From Streptomyces glomeratus (GTDB lineage Bacteria > Actinomycetota > Actinomycetes > Streptomycetales > Streptomycetaceae), in contig NZ_JAKEEB010000003.1 in the NCBI RefSeq assembly GCF_021462825.1, positions 62,001 through 126,000 of the forward strand: 64,000 nt of DNA. The letters run 5' to 3'. Below the pieces are notes generated by a model. That model worked only from the letters and a program-made list of their open reading frames with translations. It searched no databases and had not been told where the DNA came from. Every line of letters begins with the position of its first letter. Position 1 is the stretch's first letter. Below, one piece after another: positions 1 through 8,555 of the stretch. A program made the translations under genes and the position numbers.

Positions 1-1766
1 TGGCGTTCCTCTCGGCACGCTCCTTCGACCCGGTCTACGACGAGCACGTCTTCGACCTGGCCTTCGTGGGCGGCTCGCGGCCGCACCTGATCACGCTCGC
101 CGCGACCACCCCGTCCCCCTTCGGGCCGCAACGGCACGGCCGTCCCTTCGACGCGCCCGGGAAGGAGGAGACACCCGACAGCGAGGGCGCGCCCACGACC
201 CGGATCGACCTGGAAGGGCTCGCCGACCGGATCGTGCCGTTCCCGGTCGAGGCCGCGCGCTACTCCGGGCTGCGGGCCGCCAAGGACGGGGTGCTCTGGC
301 TGCGCCACCCGGTACAGGGTGTCCTGGGCGCCTCGCGGGCCACGCCCGACGACCCGGACCCCAAGAGCGAGCTGGAGCGCTACGACCTCGCCCAGCAGCG
401 CATCGAGCATCTCTCCTCGGACGCCGACCACTTGTCGGTCAGCGGCGACGGCAAGCGGGTGCTGCTGTGGACCGACGGCAAGCTGAAGGTCGTACCCAGC
501 GACCGGCGGGCCCCGAACGACGACGACAGCGACTCCAACATCACCGTGGACCTGTCCCGCATACGCCAGACCGTCGATCCGGCGGCCGAGTGGCGGCAGA
601 TGTTCGAGGAGACCGGCCGCCTCATGCGGGACAACTTCTGGCGGCCCGACCTCGGCGGGGTCGACTGGGACGGCGTACTGGACCGGTACCGGCCGGTCCT
701 GGAGCGCCTCGCCACGCACGACGACCTGGTGGACCTGCTGTGGGAGGTGCAGGGCGAACTGGGCACCTCGCACGCGTACGTCACCCCCACCGGCTACGGG
801 CCGGGCGCGGACCGCCGGCAGGGGCTGCTCGGGGCCGACATCTCCCGCCACCCGGACGGGAGCTGGCGCATCGACCGGGTGCTGCCGTCGGAGACCTCCG
901 ATCCCGACGCCCGTGCCCCGCTGGCTGCTCCAGGGGTGGCGGTACGGGCCGGGGACGCGATCATCGCGGTCGGCGGGCGGCGGGTGGATCCGGTGGCCGG
1001 GCCGGGGCCGCTGCTGGTCGGGACGGCGGGCACACCGGTGGAGCTGACCATCTCGCCCGCGGGCGGGGGCGATCCGCGGCATGCCGTCGTCGTGCCGATC
1101 GCGGACGAGGAGCCGCTTCGGTACCACGCGTGGGTGGCGGACCGGCGGGCGTATGTGCACGGCAAGTCCGGCGGGCGGCTCGGGTACCTGCACGTGCCGG
1201 ACATGGTGGGTTCCGGGTGGGCGCAGCTCCACCGGGACCTGCGGATCGAGGTCGCCCGGGAGGGACTGGTCGTGGACGTCCGGGAGAACCGGGGCGGCCA
1301 CACCTCCCAGCTGGTCGTGGAGAAGCTGGCGCGGCGGATCGTGGGCTGGGACCTGCCGCGCGGGCTGCGGGCGTACAGCTATCCGGAGGACGCTCCGCGC
1401 GGTCCGGTCGTCGCCGTCGCCAACGAGTTCTCCGGGTCGGACGGGGACATCGTCAACGCGGCGGTCAAGGCGCTCGGTATCGGACCGGTGGTGGGGACGC
1501 GCACATGGGGCGGCGTCATCGGGATCGACAGCAGGTACCGGCTGGTCGACGGGACGCTGGTGACCCAGCCGAAGTACGCCTTCTGGCTCGAGGGCTATGG
1601 GTGGGGCGTGGAGAACCACGGGGTCGATCCCGACGTCGAGGTGGTCCAGACGCCGCAGGACCACGCGGCCGGGCGTGACGTCCAGCTGGACGAGGCGGTG
1701 CGGCTGGCGCTGGCCGCGCTGGAGGAGCGCCCGGCGAAGCGGCCCCCGGAGCTGCCGGGCCTGTGA
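1..1766 (+). CDS. Tricorn protease homologue, C-terminal part (5' truncated by window)
   Basis: The reading frame is open from the first complete codon (position 3), so this is the last 588 or so residues of a protein that usually exceeds 1000. Tricorn is a large cytosolic self-compartmentalising peptidase that degrades peptides released by the proteasome. The visible part starts in the last blades of a beta-propeller (SFDPVYDEHVFDL), followed by the core with GTSHAYV (the Ser-His pair), a PDZ domain (about residues 270-370), and the S41-type catalytic domain with NEFSGSDGD holding the nucleophilic serine, then NHGVDPDVEV. No catalytic residue looks lost. It ends about 125 bp before the HIT gene. 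Confidence 0.93.
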   Translation, partial: AFLSARSFDPVYDEHVFDLAFVGGSRPHLITLAATTPSPFGPQRHGRPFDAPGKEETPDSEGAPTTRIDLEGLADRIVPFPVEAARYSGLRAAKDGVLWLRHPVQGVLGASRATPDDPDPKSELERYDLAQQRIEHLSSDADHLSVSGDGKRVLLWTDGKLKVVPSDRRAPNDDDSDSNITVDLSRIRQTVDPAAEWRQMFEETGRLMRDNFWRPDLGGVDWDGVLDRYRPVLERLATHDDLVDLLWEVQGELGTSHAYVTPTGYGPGADRRQGLLGADISRHPDGSWRIDRVLPSETSDPDARAPLAAPGVAVRAGDAIIAVGGRRVDPVAGPGPLLVGTAGTPVELTISPAGGGDPRHAVVVPIADEEPLRYHAWVADRRAYVHGKSGGRLGYLHVPDMVGSGWAQLHRDLRIEVAREGLVVDVRENRGGHTSQLVVEKLARRIVGWDLPRGLRAYSYPEDAPRGPVVAVANEFSGSDGDIVNAAVKALGIGPVVGTRTWGGVIGIDSRYRLVDGTLVTQPKYAFWLEGYGWGVENHGVDPDVEVVQTPQDHAAGRDVQLDEAVRLALAALEERPAKRPPELPGL

Positions 1767-1846
1767 GCCCCCGTGGCACGAGGGGTGTACGCCGGGCCTT
1801 CCCCGTCCACCGGCCCTTTTCCGGACCGGTGGACGGGCCGGCCCGA

Positions 1847-1882
1847 TACGATGCCGTCGTAGTGATCAGTCTGTGTCAGGAG
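1847..1882 (+). promoter_or_regulatory. Possible promoter -10 and Shine-Dalgarno for the HIT-rnz unit
   Basis: TACGAT at 1847-1852 fits the streptomycete TAnnnT -10 pattern. It is followed 24 bases later by a strong AGGAGG ribosome site at 1877-1882, placed 8 bases before ATG 1891. I do not see a good -35. The promoter is therefore tentative, while the ribosome site firmly sets the start of the HIT gene. Confidence 0.4.
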
Positions 1883-1890
1883 GCACGCAT

Positions 1891-2244
1891 ATGGCGGGAG
1901 AGCCGCAGGACGACTGCCTGTTCTGCAAGATCGCCGCGGGGCACATTCCGGCGACGATCATCCGCGAGACCGACACCACCGTGGCCTTCCAGGACATAAA
2001 CCCCCAGGCGCCGACCCACATCCTGGTCATCCCGAGGCTTCACCACCGGGACGCCGCATCCCTTGCCGCCGCCGCGCCGGCCGTCGCCGCCGATGTGCTC
2101 CGTGAGGCGGGCGAGGTCGCCGTGCAGGAAAAGCTGGAGAGCTACCGCATCGTCTTCAACACCGGCAGCGGCGCCGGGCAGACCGTGTGGCATGCGCACG
2201 CCCACGTCCTCGGCGGCCGCGGCCTGCAGTGGCCCCCCGGGTGA
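1891..2244 (+). CDS. HIT family (histidine triad) nucleotide-binding protein
   Basis: A 117-residue protein, the normal size of HINT-type histidine triad hydrolases that cleave nucleoside phosphoramidates and related adenylates. The N-terminal DCLFCKIAAG and the C-terminal triad WHAHAHVLGG are both intact. The start at 1891 is chosen because AGGAGG lies just upstream; a longer in-frame extension back to 1597 runs through the end of the tricorn gene and is not supported. It lies 6 bp before rnz on the same strand, so the two are probably cotranscribed. The physiological substrate cannot be read from sequence. Confidence 0.92.
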   Translation: MAGEPQDDCLFCKIAAGHIPATIIRETDTTVAFQDINPQAPTHILVIPRLHHRDAASLAAAAPAVAADVLREAGEVAVQEKLESYRIVFNTGSGAGQTVWHAHAHVLGGRGLQWPPG

Positions 2245-2250
2245 CGCGCC

Positions 2251-3156
2251 ATGTCCGTCCGTGAACTGGTGGTCCTCGGCACCGCCAGCCAGGTCCCGAC
2301 CCGGCAGCGCAATCACAACGGCTATCTGCTGCGCTGGGACGGCGAGGGCATCCTCTTCGACCCCGGCGAGGGCACCCAGCGGCAGATGCTCCGCGCCGGG
2401 GTCGCCGCCCACGACCTGCACCGGATCTGTGTCACGCACTTCCACGGGGACCACTCGCTGGGGCTGGCCGGGGTCATCCAGCGGATCAACCTGGACAAGG
2501 TGCCGCACGAGATCACCGCGCACTACCCCCGGTCGGGACAGCGGTTCTTCGAGCGGCTCCGGTATGCCACCGCCTACCGCGAGACCGTCCCGCTCATCGA
2601 GGCACCGGTCGCAGAGGACGGTGTGCTCGCGGCGACGGGCACGTACACGCTCGAAGCCCGCCGGCTCTCCCACCCGGTCGAGTCGTTCGGTTACCGGCTG
2701 GTGGAGCCCGACGGGCGGCGGATGCTGCCCGAGCGGCTCGCCGCGCACGGGATCGCGGGCCCGGACGTGGGCCGTCTCCAGCGTGAGGGCTCCCTCGGCG
2801 GCGTCCCGCTGGAAGCCGTGAGCGAGGTGCGTCGCGGACAGCGGTTCGCGTTCGTCATGGACACCCGGCTGTGCGAGGGGGTGTATGCCCTCGCCGAGGG
2901 CTGCGATCTGCTCGTCATCGAGTCGACCTTCCTCGACGAGGACGAGCGGCTGGCGGTGGAGTACGGTCACCTGACGGCCGGTCAGGCGGCGAGGGTGGCC
3001 CGGGAGGCCGGGGCACGGCACCTGGTCCTCACCCACTTCAGCCAGCGCTACACGGAGTCGGAGGAGTTCGAGCGTCAGGCGCGGGCCGCCGGTTTCGAGG
3101 GGGAGCTGACCGTGGCCCACGACCTGCTGAGAGTGCCGGTCCCGAAACGGCTGTGA
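2251..3156 (+). CDS. rnz: Ribonuclease Z (tRNA 3'-processing endonuclease)
   Basis: A 301-residue metallo-beta-lactamase-fold protein of the short RNase Z form, which removes the 3' trailer from tRNA precursors. The zinc motif HFHGDH lies near residues 63-68, and [21 protein letters not shown] at the N-terminus and [10 protein letters not shown] near the C-terminus are typical of the family. ATG 2251 follows the HIT stop by 6 bp. The end overlaps a possible GTG start of the next gene, but that gene more likely begins at ATG 3177. Confidence 0.93.
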   Translation: MSVRELVVLGTASQVPTRQRNHNGYLLRWDGEGILFDPGEGTQRQMLRAGVAAHDLHRICVTHFHGDHSLGLAGVIQRINLDKVPHEITAHYPRSGQRFFERLRYATAYRETVPLIEAPVAEDGVLAATGTYTLEARRLSHPVESFGYRLVEPDGRRMLPERLAAHGIAGPDVGRLQREGSLGGVPLEAVSEVRRGQRFAFVMDTRLCEGVYALAEGCDLLVIESTFLDEDERLAVEYGHLTAGQAARVAREAGARHLVLTHFSQRYTESEEFERQARAAGFEGELTVAHDLLRVPVPKRL

Positions 3157-3164
3157 TCGGGCTC

Positions 3165-3177
3165 TACGATGCTTTGA
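3165..3177 (+). promoter_or_regulatory. Leaderless-type promoter -10 for the adenine deaminase-type gene
   Basis: TACGAT at 3165-3170 sits 6 bases before ATG 3177 and there is no Shine-Dalgarno. This TAnnnT-n6-ATG arrangement is how leaderless messages begin in Streptomyces. It lies at the very end of rnz, so the downstream gene may be both read through and independently started. Confidence 0.4.
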
Positions 3178-4175
3178 TGCCCCTCCCCAAAGCGGAACTG
3201 CACCTCCACGTCGAAGGCACCCTGGAGCCGGAGCTGGCGTTCGAGCTGGCCGCCCGCAACGGCGTCGAACTGCCGTACGCGGACACCGACGACCTGCGCA
3301 AGGCGTACGCCTTCGACGATCTCCAGTCCTTCCTGAACCTGTACTACGAGCTGATGGCCGTGCTGCGGACCGAGCGGGATTTCGAGGACCTCGCGAACGC
3401 GTACCTGGCACGGGCCGCCGCGCAGGGCGTACGGCACGCCGAGATCTTCTTCGATCCGCAGGCGCACATCGCCCGGGGCGTACCCATGGGGACGGTCGTC
3501 GAGGGCCTGTGGCGCGCGCTCGGCCGCAGCGAGGACAACCACGGCGTCTCCACCCAGCTCATCATGTGCTTCCTGCGGGACGAGTCCGCCGACTCCGCCA
3601 TGGAGACGCTGCGGGCCGCCGAGCCGTACCTCGACCGGATCGTCGGCGTCGGCCTCGACTCCGCAGAGGTCGGCCACCCTCCGGCCAAGTTCCGCGAGGT
3701 GTACGAGGCCGCCGCCGCCCTCGGGCTGCGCCGGGTCGCGCACGCGGGGGAGGAGGGGCCGCCGGAGTACATCACCGAGGCCCTCGACGTGCTCGGCATC
3801 GAGCGCGTCGACCACGGGCTGCGCTGCCTGGAGGACCCGGCGCTGGTCGAGCGGCTGGTGCGCGAGCGGGTGCCGCTGACGCTGTGCCCGCTGTCCAATG
3901 TGCGGCTGCGTGCCGTCGACGCCCTGGCGGACCATCCGCTGCCCGCGATGCTCGACGCCGGGCTGCTGTGCACCGTCAACTCCGACGACCCGGCCTACTT
4001 CGGCGGGTATGCGGGGGACAACTTCCACGCCGTGCGCGAGGCCCTCGGCCTGAGCGGGGAGCGGATGCGCGAGCTGGCCCGCAACTCGTTCGTCGCGTCC
4101 TTCCTGGAGCACGACGAGGAGCGGAGGGCACGCTACCTCGCCGAGGTGGACGCCTACGAGTTCACCGGGAACTGA
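3177..4175 (+). CDS. Adenosine/adenine deaminase family; signature favours adenine deaminase
   Basis: A 332-residue TIM-barrel metal-dependent aminohydrolase. It has the N-terminal metal motif AELHLHVEGTLEPE, AHAGEEGPPEY, VDHGLRCLED and NSDDPAYFGGY, all intact for zinc binding and deamination. The stretch VGLDSAEVGHPPAKF, where classical adenosine deaminases have GFDLAGDE, is the mark of the adenine deaminase branch (yeast Aah1 and Pseudomonas PA0148 type), so purine-base salvage is likelier than adenosine deamination. An alternative GTG start at 3153 overlaps the rnz stop, but the leaderless -10 at 3165 favours ATG 3177. Confidence 0.88.
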   Translation: MPLPKAELHLHVEGTLEPELAFELAARNGVELPYADTDDLRKAYAFDDLQSFLNLYYELMAVLRTERDFEDLANAYLARAAAQGVRHAEIFFDPQAHIARGVPMGTVVEGLWRALGRSEDNHGVSTQLIMCFLRDESADSAMETLRAAEPYLDRIVGVGLDSAEVGHPPAKFREVYEAAAALGLRRVAHAGEEGPPEYITEALDVLGIERVDHGLRCLEDPALVERLVRERVPLTLCPLSNVRLRAVDALADHPLPAMLDAGLLCTVNSDDPAYFGGYAGDNFHAVREALGLSGERMRELARNSFVASFLEHDEERRARYLAEVDAYEFTGN

Positions 4176-4192
4176 TACGGCCGCGCCGGGCC

Positions 4193-5566
4193 CTAAGGGG
4201 TTCCGGGTCCCGGTGCCCCGGTCGCCTGCCCGGGCCCGGCCGTTCCGTAGGTCTGCCGGGCCGGGACCACCGGGTGATCGAGCGTGATCTCAACGACGGA
4301 CTGCTCGGGTGCGCCGACCTGAGGGACCGCACCCGCGGGACCGGCCGTGGACGCGGCGACCAGGGCGGCCGCGGTGCCTCCGCGGCGGCGCACGGCGCCC
4401 GGCAGCAGCGGGCGGCCGCCGGTGTGCAGGGCGACGGCGGCCAGCGGTAGGGCGATCGCCAGCAGTCCGGCCGCGAGGATCGCGCCCATCGCCGGGAAAC
4501 CCGCCCGGGCGGCCAGCACGCTTCCGGTGAGGGGGCCCGCCGCGGTGCCGAGCGAGGACGCCGAGCCGACGAGGACGGCCCAGCGGCCACGTGCGTCGAG
4601 GGAGGCGGCGAGGCCGATCAGATACGACAGCACGATCGGGTAGAGCGTGTTCCAGGCGATCTCGCCGGTCGCGAAGGTGCCGAGGCCGGTGGCGGAGGCG
4701 CTGAGCGCGATACAGCCGGCGATGAGGACGGTGCCCGCTCCGACGGGAAGCGCGCGGCCGAGGCGCGGCCCCAGCGTGCCCGCGCCGATCACGCCGAGCA
4801 GCCCGGCGCCGAGCGCGGCCGCGAAGACCGCGCCGACGGTGACCTCCGTGAGGTGCGCCTGGGTGAGGCCGATGCGTCCGCTGACGCCCCACAGGGAGTT
4901 CTGGGCGAGGGACCAGCACAGAATGCCGGCGGACAGAACGAGTCCGGAGCCGCGATGGGGCAGCCGGCCCGTCCCGCGGGGGGCCGTGGTGACGGGCGCG
5001 GGGGAGGCGAGACGGCCGGTCGCGGGCCACACCAGCAGGGCGGTGAGCGCGATCGCGGCGAGCGGGACGCCGTGACCCGGTCCGAGGTGGGGGACCGTCA
5101 GATAGATCGCCCCGGCCAGCGCGGAGACGCTCAACAGGCCCAGAGTCGAGGCCTGATGGGCATCCCAAACTCTCGACTTCGTTCGGGCAGGGGACGCCCC
5201 CAGGGCGGCGATACCGGTAGCGGCGACCGTGGTGGCCGTGCCGGAGCCGAATCCTCCGGCGACCGCCCCCGCGACGACCACGGGGATGCTGTGGCTGAGG
5301 GCGGCCGTGCCGTATCCGGCTGCGGCGAGCAGCAGGCCGGCGCGGGCCAGCCGCCGGTGGCCGATCCGGTGGACATGGGCGGCGAGCAGAAATCCCGCGG
5401 AGGCCGAACCCAGCAGCAGGGCACTGCCGATGGAACCGGCCTCGGTGGCGGAGAGCGGCAGACCCGCGTCGAGCCTGCCGACGGTGGTGGGAAGGAGGTA
5501 CGAGGCGAGGTACCCGGCCGTGAAAAGGGCGACGAGGGGCCAGGGCTGGGCAATGCGGGGGGACAC
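4193..5566 (-). CDS. MFS transporter
   Basis: A roughly 457-residue, very hydrophobic protein with about twelve membrane segments and the loop HRIGHRRLARAG after segment 2, as in major facilitator efflux permeases. I chose GTG 5566 because the first membrane helix (WPLVALFTAGYLASYLL) begins about 10 residues later. A longer frame reaches GTG 5659 but adds a charged stretch without a clear ribosome site. The gene converges on the deaminase gene with 17 bp between stops. The C-terminal 70 residues are Ala/Gly/Pro rich and probably disordered. Substrate unknown. Confidence 0.8.
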   Translation of the reverse strand: MSPRIAQPWPLVALFTAGYLASYLLPTTVGRLDAGLPLSATEAGSIGSALLLGSASAGFLLAAHVHRIGHRRLARAGLLLAAAGYGTAALSHSIPVVVAGAVAGGFGSGTATTVAATGIAALGASPARTKSRVWDAHQASTLGLLSVSALAGAIYLTVPHLGPGHGVPLAAIALTALLVWPATGRLASPAPVTTAPRGTGRLPHRGSGLVLSAGILCWSLAQNSLWGVSGRIGLTQAHLTEVTVGAVFAAALGAGLLGVIGAGTLGPRLGRALPVGAGTVLIAGCIALSASATGLGTFATGEIAWNTLYPIVLSYLIGLAASLDARGRWAVLVGSASSLGTAAGPLTGSVLAARAGFPAMGAILAAGLLAIALPLAAVALHTGGRPLLPGAVRRRGGTAAALVAASTAGPAGAVPQVGAPEQSVVEITLDHPVVPARQTYGTAGPGQATGAPGPGTP

Positions 5567-5855
5567 GGGCGTTCCAGGGCGTGCGGAAAGGCGGCTCGGA
5601 AGGGGGGAGGGCGCCGTCCGTCGACCGACAGGAACGCGCGGGCAATTTGTATCAAGCACGCGGTTCGAGAAGAAGCGCGGGATGTGTGATGTGGCTCACT
5701 TTTCAGTTTGTGTCTGGTGAACTCGGGTATACGACCGCGCTTCCTGTGGGCGCGGAGGCTCAGCGCCGGTGCGTCGCCTCCGTGGCGCCCCCCCGCGTCG
5801 CCCCCTTCGGGTCATCCTCGTCGTCGCCCCCGCCGTCGCCCCCTTGATGGTGCCA
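5567..5855. other. Intergenic region between divergent MFS and glucarate dehydratase genes
   Basis: About 290 bp without a supportable gene. It is less GC-rich near 5690-5740. It should hold the promoter of the minus-strand MFS gene, but I cannot single out one. The tract 5770-5845 is a low-complexity run of repeated CGTCGCCCCC-like units. Confidence 0.6.
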
Positions 5856-5899
5856 TTGACGGGTCTGGTTCACCTACATAGTCTTCATTTTCATATATG
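5856..5899 (+). promoter_or_regulatory. Sigma-70-type promoter with CATATATG palindrome at the start site
   Basis: TTGACG at 5856-5861 and TAGTCT at 5879-5884 are separated by 17 bp, close to the housekeeping sigma consensus. The expected transcription start near 5891 falls at the perfect 8-bp palindrome CATATATG (5892-5899), within the AT-rich tract CATTTTCATATATGG that stands out from its surroundings. The likely reading is a promoter with a repressor operator over its start site, driving glucarate dehydratase and the downstream kinase. The repressor is not encoded next to it. Confidence 0.6.
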
Positions 5900-5934
5900 G
5901 ACAGCCCTCGATGGGGAGACAGAGGAGCCGCCCT

Positions 5935-7242
5935 GTGCCCACCCCGCCCCGCCGTGACCTCGCCATCGCCGAGGTGCGTCTGACGCCGATCCTGGTCGCC
6001 GACCCGCCGCTGCTCAACACGCAGGGTGTCCACCAGCCGTACACGCCCCGGCTGATCGTGGAGGTGGTGACCGCCGACGGGACCACGGGCGTCGGCGAGA
6101 CCTACGGCGACACCGGGTACCTCGGACTGGCCCGGCCCTTCGCCCAGCGGCTGACCGGCCGTCAGGTGACCGACCTCAACGGGCTGTCCGCCGTCGCCGA
6201 CGAGGTCGCCGTCGACCGCACCCGGGCCGGTGCCCGACTCGACATGGGCGGACTGCGCGGGGTCCAGACCGCCGACAAACTGCGGCTGTCCGTCGTCTCC
6301 GCCGTCGAGGTCGCCTGCCTCGACGCCCAGGGCAAGGCGCTCGGACTGCCCGTGCACGCGCTGCTCGGCGGCAAGGTGCGCAACGAGGTCGAGTACAGCG
6401 CGTACCTGTTCTACCGGTGGGCCGACCATCCCGAGGGCGTGGCCTGCGAGAAGGACGACTGGGGTGCCGCGCTCGACCCGGAGGGAGTGGTCGCCCAGGC
6501 CCGGGCGTTCAAGGAGCGGTACGGCTTCGGCTCCTTCAAGCTCAAGGGCGGGGTCTTCCCACCCGACGAGGAGATCGCCGCGATCCGCGCCCTCGCCGAG
6601 GCGTTCCCCGGGCACCCGCTGCGTCTGGACCCCAACGGCGCCTGGTCGGTCCGGACCTCCCTGAAGGTGGCCCGGGAGCTGGGCGACGTCCTCGAATACC
6701 TGGAGGACCCCGCCCTCGGGACGGCCGCGATGGCCGAGGTCGCCGCGGGAACCGATGTGCCGCTCGCCACCAACATGTGCGTGACCACCTTCCCGGAGAT
6801 CGAGGAGGCGTTCACACGCGGCGCCGTCCAGGTCCTGCTGTCCGACCACCACTACTGGGGCGGGCTGCGCAACACCCGGGAACTCGCCGCCGTCTGCAGG
6901 GCGTTCGGGGTGGGACTGTCCATGCACTCCAACACGCACCTCGGCATCTCCCTCGCCGCGATGACCCATGTCGCCTCGACCGTGCCCGACCTCCACCACG
7001 CCTGCGACACCCACTACCCCTGGCAGTCGGAGGACGTCGTCACCGAGCGCCTCTCCTTCGAGGGCGGCCGGATCGCCGTACCGGACGCGCCCGGTCTCGG
7101 CGTCACGCTGGACCGCGACCGGCTGGCCGCCCTCCACGCACGCTGGCTCGCCGACGACGGCACCCTGCGCGACCGCGACGACGAGGCGGCGATGCGTGTC
7201 GCGGATCCCGGCTGGGTCACTCCGGCGGTGCCCCGCTGGTAG
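5935..7242 (+). CDS. Glucarate dehydratase-type enolase superfamily enzyme
   Basis: A 435-residue member of the mandelate racemase/enolase superfamily. The acid-sugar dehydratase signature is complete: KLK with Lys202 and Lys204, the metal ligand in LDPNGAW, EDP, Asn280 in ATNMC, Asp304 in SDHHYWGG and His331 in MHSNTH. These match E. coli GudD, which dehydrates D-glucarate to 5-keto-4-deoxyglucarate. GTG 5935 is chosen because AGAGGAG (5921-5927) lies 7 bases upstream; ATG 5911 is in frame but lacks a ribosome site. A PfkB sugar kinase follows, which suggests a carbohydrate catabolic unit, but no aldolase for the product is nearby. Confidence 0.88.
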   Translation: MPTPPRRDLAIAEVRLTPILVADPPLLNTQGVHQPYTPRLIVEVVTADGTTGVGETYGDTGYLGLARPFAQRLTGRQVTDLNGLSAVADEVAVDRTRAGARLDMGGLRGVQTADKLRLSVVSAVEVACLDAQGKALGLPVHALLGGKVRNEVEYSAYLFYRWADHPEGVACEKDDWGAALDPEGVVAQARAFKERYGFGSFKLKGGVFPPDEEIAAIRALAEAFPGHPLRLDPNGAWSVRTSLKVARELGDVLEYLEDPALGTAAMAEVAAGTDVPLATNMCVTTFPEIEEAFTRGAVQVLLSDHHYWGGLRNTRELAAVCRAFGVGLSMHSNTHLGISLAAMTHVASTVPDLHHACDTHYPWQSEDVVTERLSFEGGRIAVPDAPGLGVTLDRDRLAALHARWLADDGTLRDRDDEAAMRVADPGWVTPAVPRW

Positions 7243-7281
7243 GCGGAACGGCTCCGGGGAAGCGACGCCGCGAACCGTGAC

Positions 7282-7314
7282 ACGTGGTGCACACTGACTG
7301 GATCCGCACCACGT
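7282..7314 (+). repeat. Inverted repeat just upstream of the PfkB kinase ribosome site
   Basis: ACGTGGTGC (7282-7290) and GCACCACGT (7306-7314) are perfect complements separated by 15 bases. The right arm ends 2 bases before the GGGAG ribosome site at 7317-7321. It can act as a DNA operator or as an mRNA hairpin next to the ribosome site; sequence alone does not decide. Confidence 0.6.
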
Positions 7315-7327
7315 CAGGGAGCCCACC

Positions 7328-8497
7328 GTGACCACCACCGGAGAGGGACCGCACCGCCGAACCGGCATGGAAGAGGATCCGCACCCCCATCCCCACCTCG
7401 GGGAGGAAGCGCACCACCACTCCCATGTCGACCCCCTGGCCGCCCTGCGCGCGCCGGGGGACCCGCCGCGGGACGTGTACCTCACGGGGACGGTGTTCCT
7501 CGACATCATCTTCACCGGGCTCGACTCCGCCCCCGTGCGCGGCACCGAGTCCTGGGCGCGCGGGATGGGATCGAGCCCCGGCGGTGTCGCCAACATGGCC
7601 ACCGCGCTGGCCCGACTCGGCCTGAAGACCTCCCTGGCCGCCGCGTTCGGCGACGACCACTACGGCGAGTACTGCTGGGACGAACTGGAACAAGGCGAGG
7701 GCATCGACCTCTCGCCGTCCCGGCGGGTCCCCGGCTGGCACTCCCCGGTCACCGTCTCCATGGCCTACGAGGGCGAGCGGACCATGGTCTCGCACGGCCA
7801 CGAGCCGCCGCCGGAGGAAACCATCCCCGCCTGCCCACCCCCCGCCCGGGCCGCCGTCGCCTCGCTGACCCCGGGCCGGCGCGCCCCCTGGATCGCCGAG
7901 GCGGCCAAGCGGGGCACCCGTGTCTTCGCCGACGTCGGCTGGGACGACACCGGTACCTGGGACCTCGCGGGCCTCGCCGACCTCGAACACTGCGAGGCGT
8001 TCCTGCCGAACGCCGAGGAGGCCATGCGGTACACGGGCACCGACTGCCCGCGCGCCGCCGCGCATGCGCTGAGCGCCTGTGTGCCGCTGGTCGTGGTCAC
8101 CCTCGGCGCGGAGGGCGCGTACGCCGTGGACGGGCGCACCGGGGCGACCGCCGCCGTGCCCGCGATCGCCGTGGAGGCGCTGGATCCGACGGGCGCGGGG
8201 GACGTCTTCGTGGCGGGCTTCGTGACCGGCACGCTGGCCGAGTGGCCGCTGGCCGACCGTCTCGCCTTCGCGGGCCTGACGGCCGCGCTGTCGGTGCAGG
8301 AGTTCGGCGGCTCGCTGTCGGCGCCCGGATGGTCCGAGGTCGCGGCGTGGTGGCGCCGGGTGCAGTCCTACGAGGACCAGGACCCGGCGGCCCTCAGCCG
8401 GTACGCGTTCCTCGACCGGCTGGTCCCGGAGGCGTGCGTGGAACCCTGGCCGCGGCGGCGTGCCGTACCCACGATCGGGTTCCGCAGATCGACATGA
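7328..8497 (+). CDS. PfkB family carbohydrate kinase with His-rich N-terminus
   Basis: A 389-residue ribokinase-fold sugar or nucleoside kinase. The C-terminal catalytic and anion-hole motif DPTGAGDVFVAGF and the N-terminal substrate motif SSPGGVANMATALARLG are intact. It is some 60-70 residues longer than typical PfkB proteins, largely through a leading segment rich in His (EDPHPHPHLGEEAHHHSH) that is not part of the fold and could bind metal. GTG 7328 has GGGAG 6 bases upstream. It follows the glucarate dehydratase gene by 85 bp and probably belongs to the same sugar-use unit. The substrate is not readable. Confidence 0.85.
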   Translation: MTTTGEGPHRRTGMEEDPHPHPHLGEEAHHHSHVDPLAALRAPGDPPRDVYLTGTVFLDIIFTGLDSAPVRGTESWARGMGSSPGGVANMATALARLGLKTSLAAAFGDDHYGEYCWDELEQGEGIDLSPSRRVPGWHSPVTVSMAYEGERTMVSHGHEPPPEETIPACPPPARAAVASLTPGRRAPWIAEAAKRGTRVFADVGWDDTGTWDLAGLADLEHCEAFLPNAEEAMRYTGTDCPRAAAHALSACVPLVVVTLGAEGAYAVDGRTGATAAVPAIAVEALDPTGAGDVFVAGFVTGTLAEWPLADRLAFAGLTAALSVQEFGGSLSAPGWSEVAAWWRRVQSYEDQDPAALSRYAFLDRLVPEACVEPWPRRRAVPTIGFRRST

Positions 8498-8555
8498 GCG
8501 CGGCGATGTGCCGCCGCTCGGCAGCCCGGGCGGCGGCCGGCGGCCCGGACAGCCG

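Noticed and set aside
1876-3411. 511-residue minus-strand frame over HIT and rnz
   Set aside because: Shadow of two conserved genes; no recognisable protein and no ribosome site.
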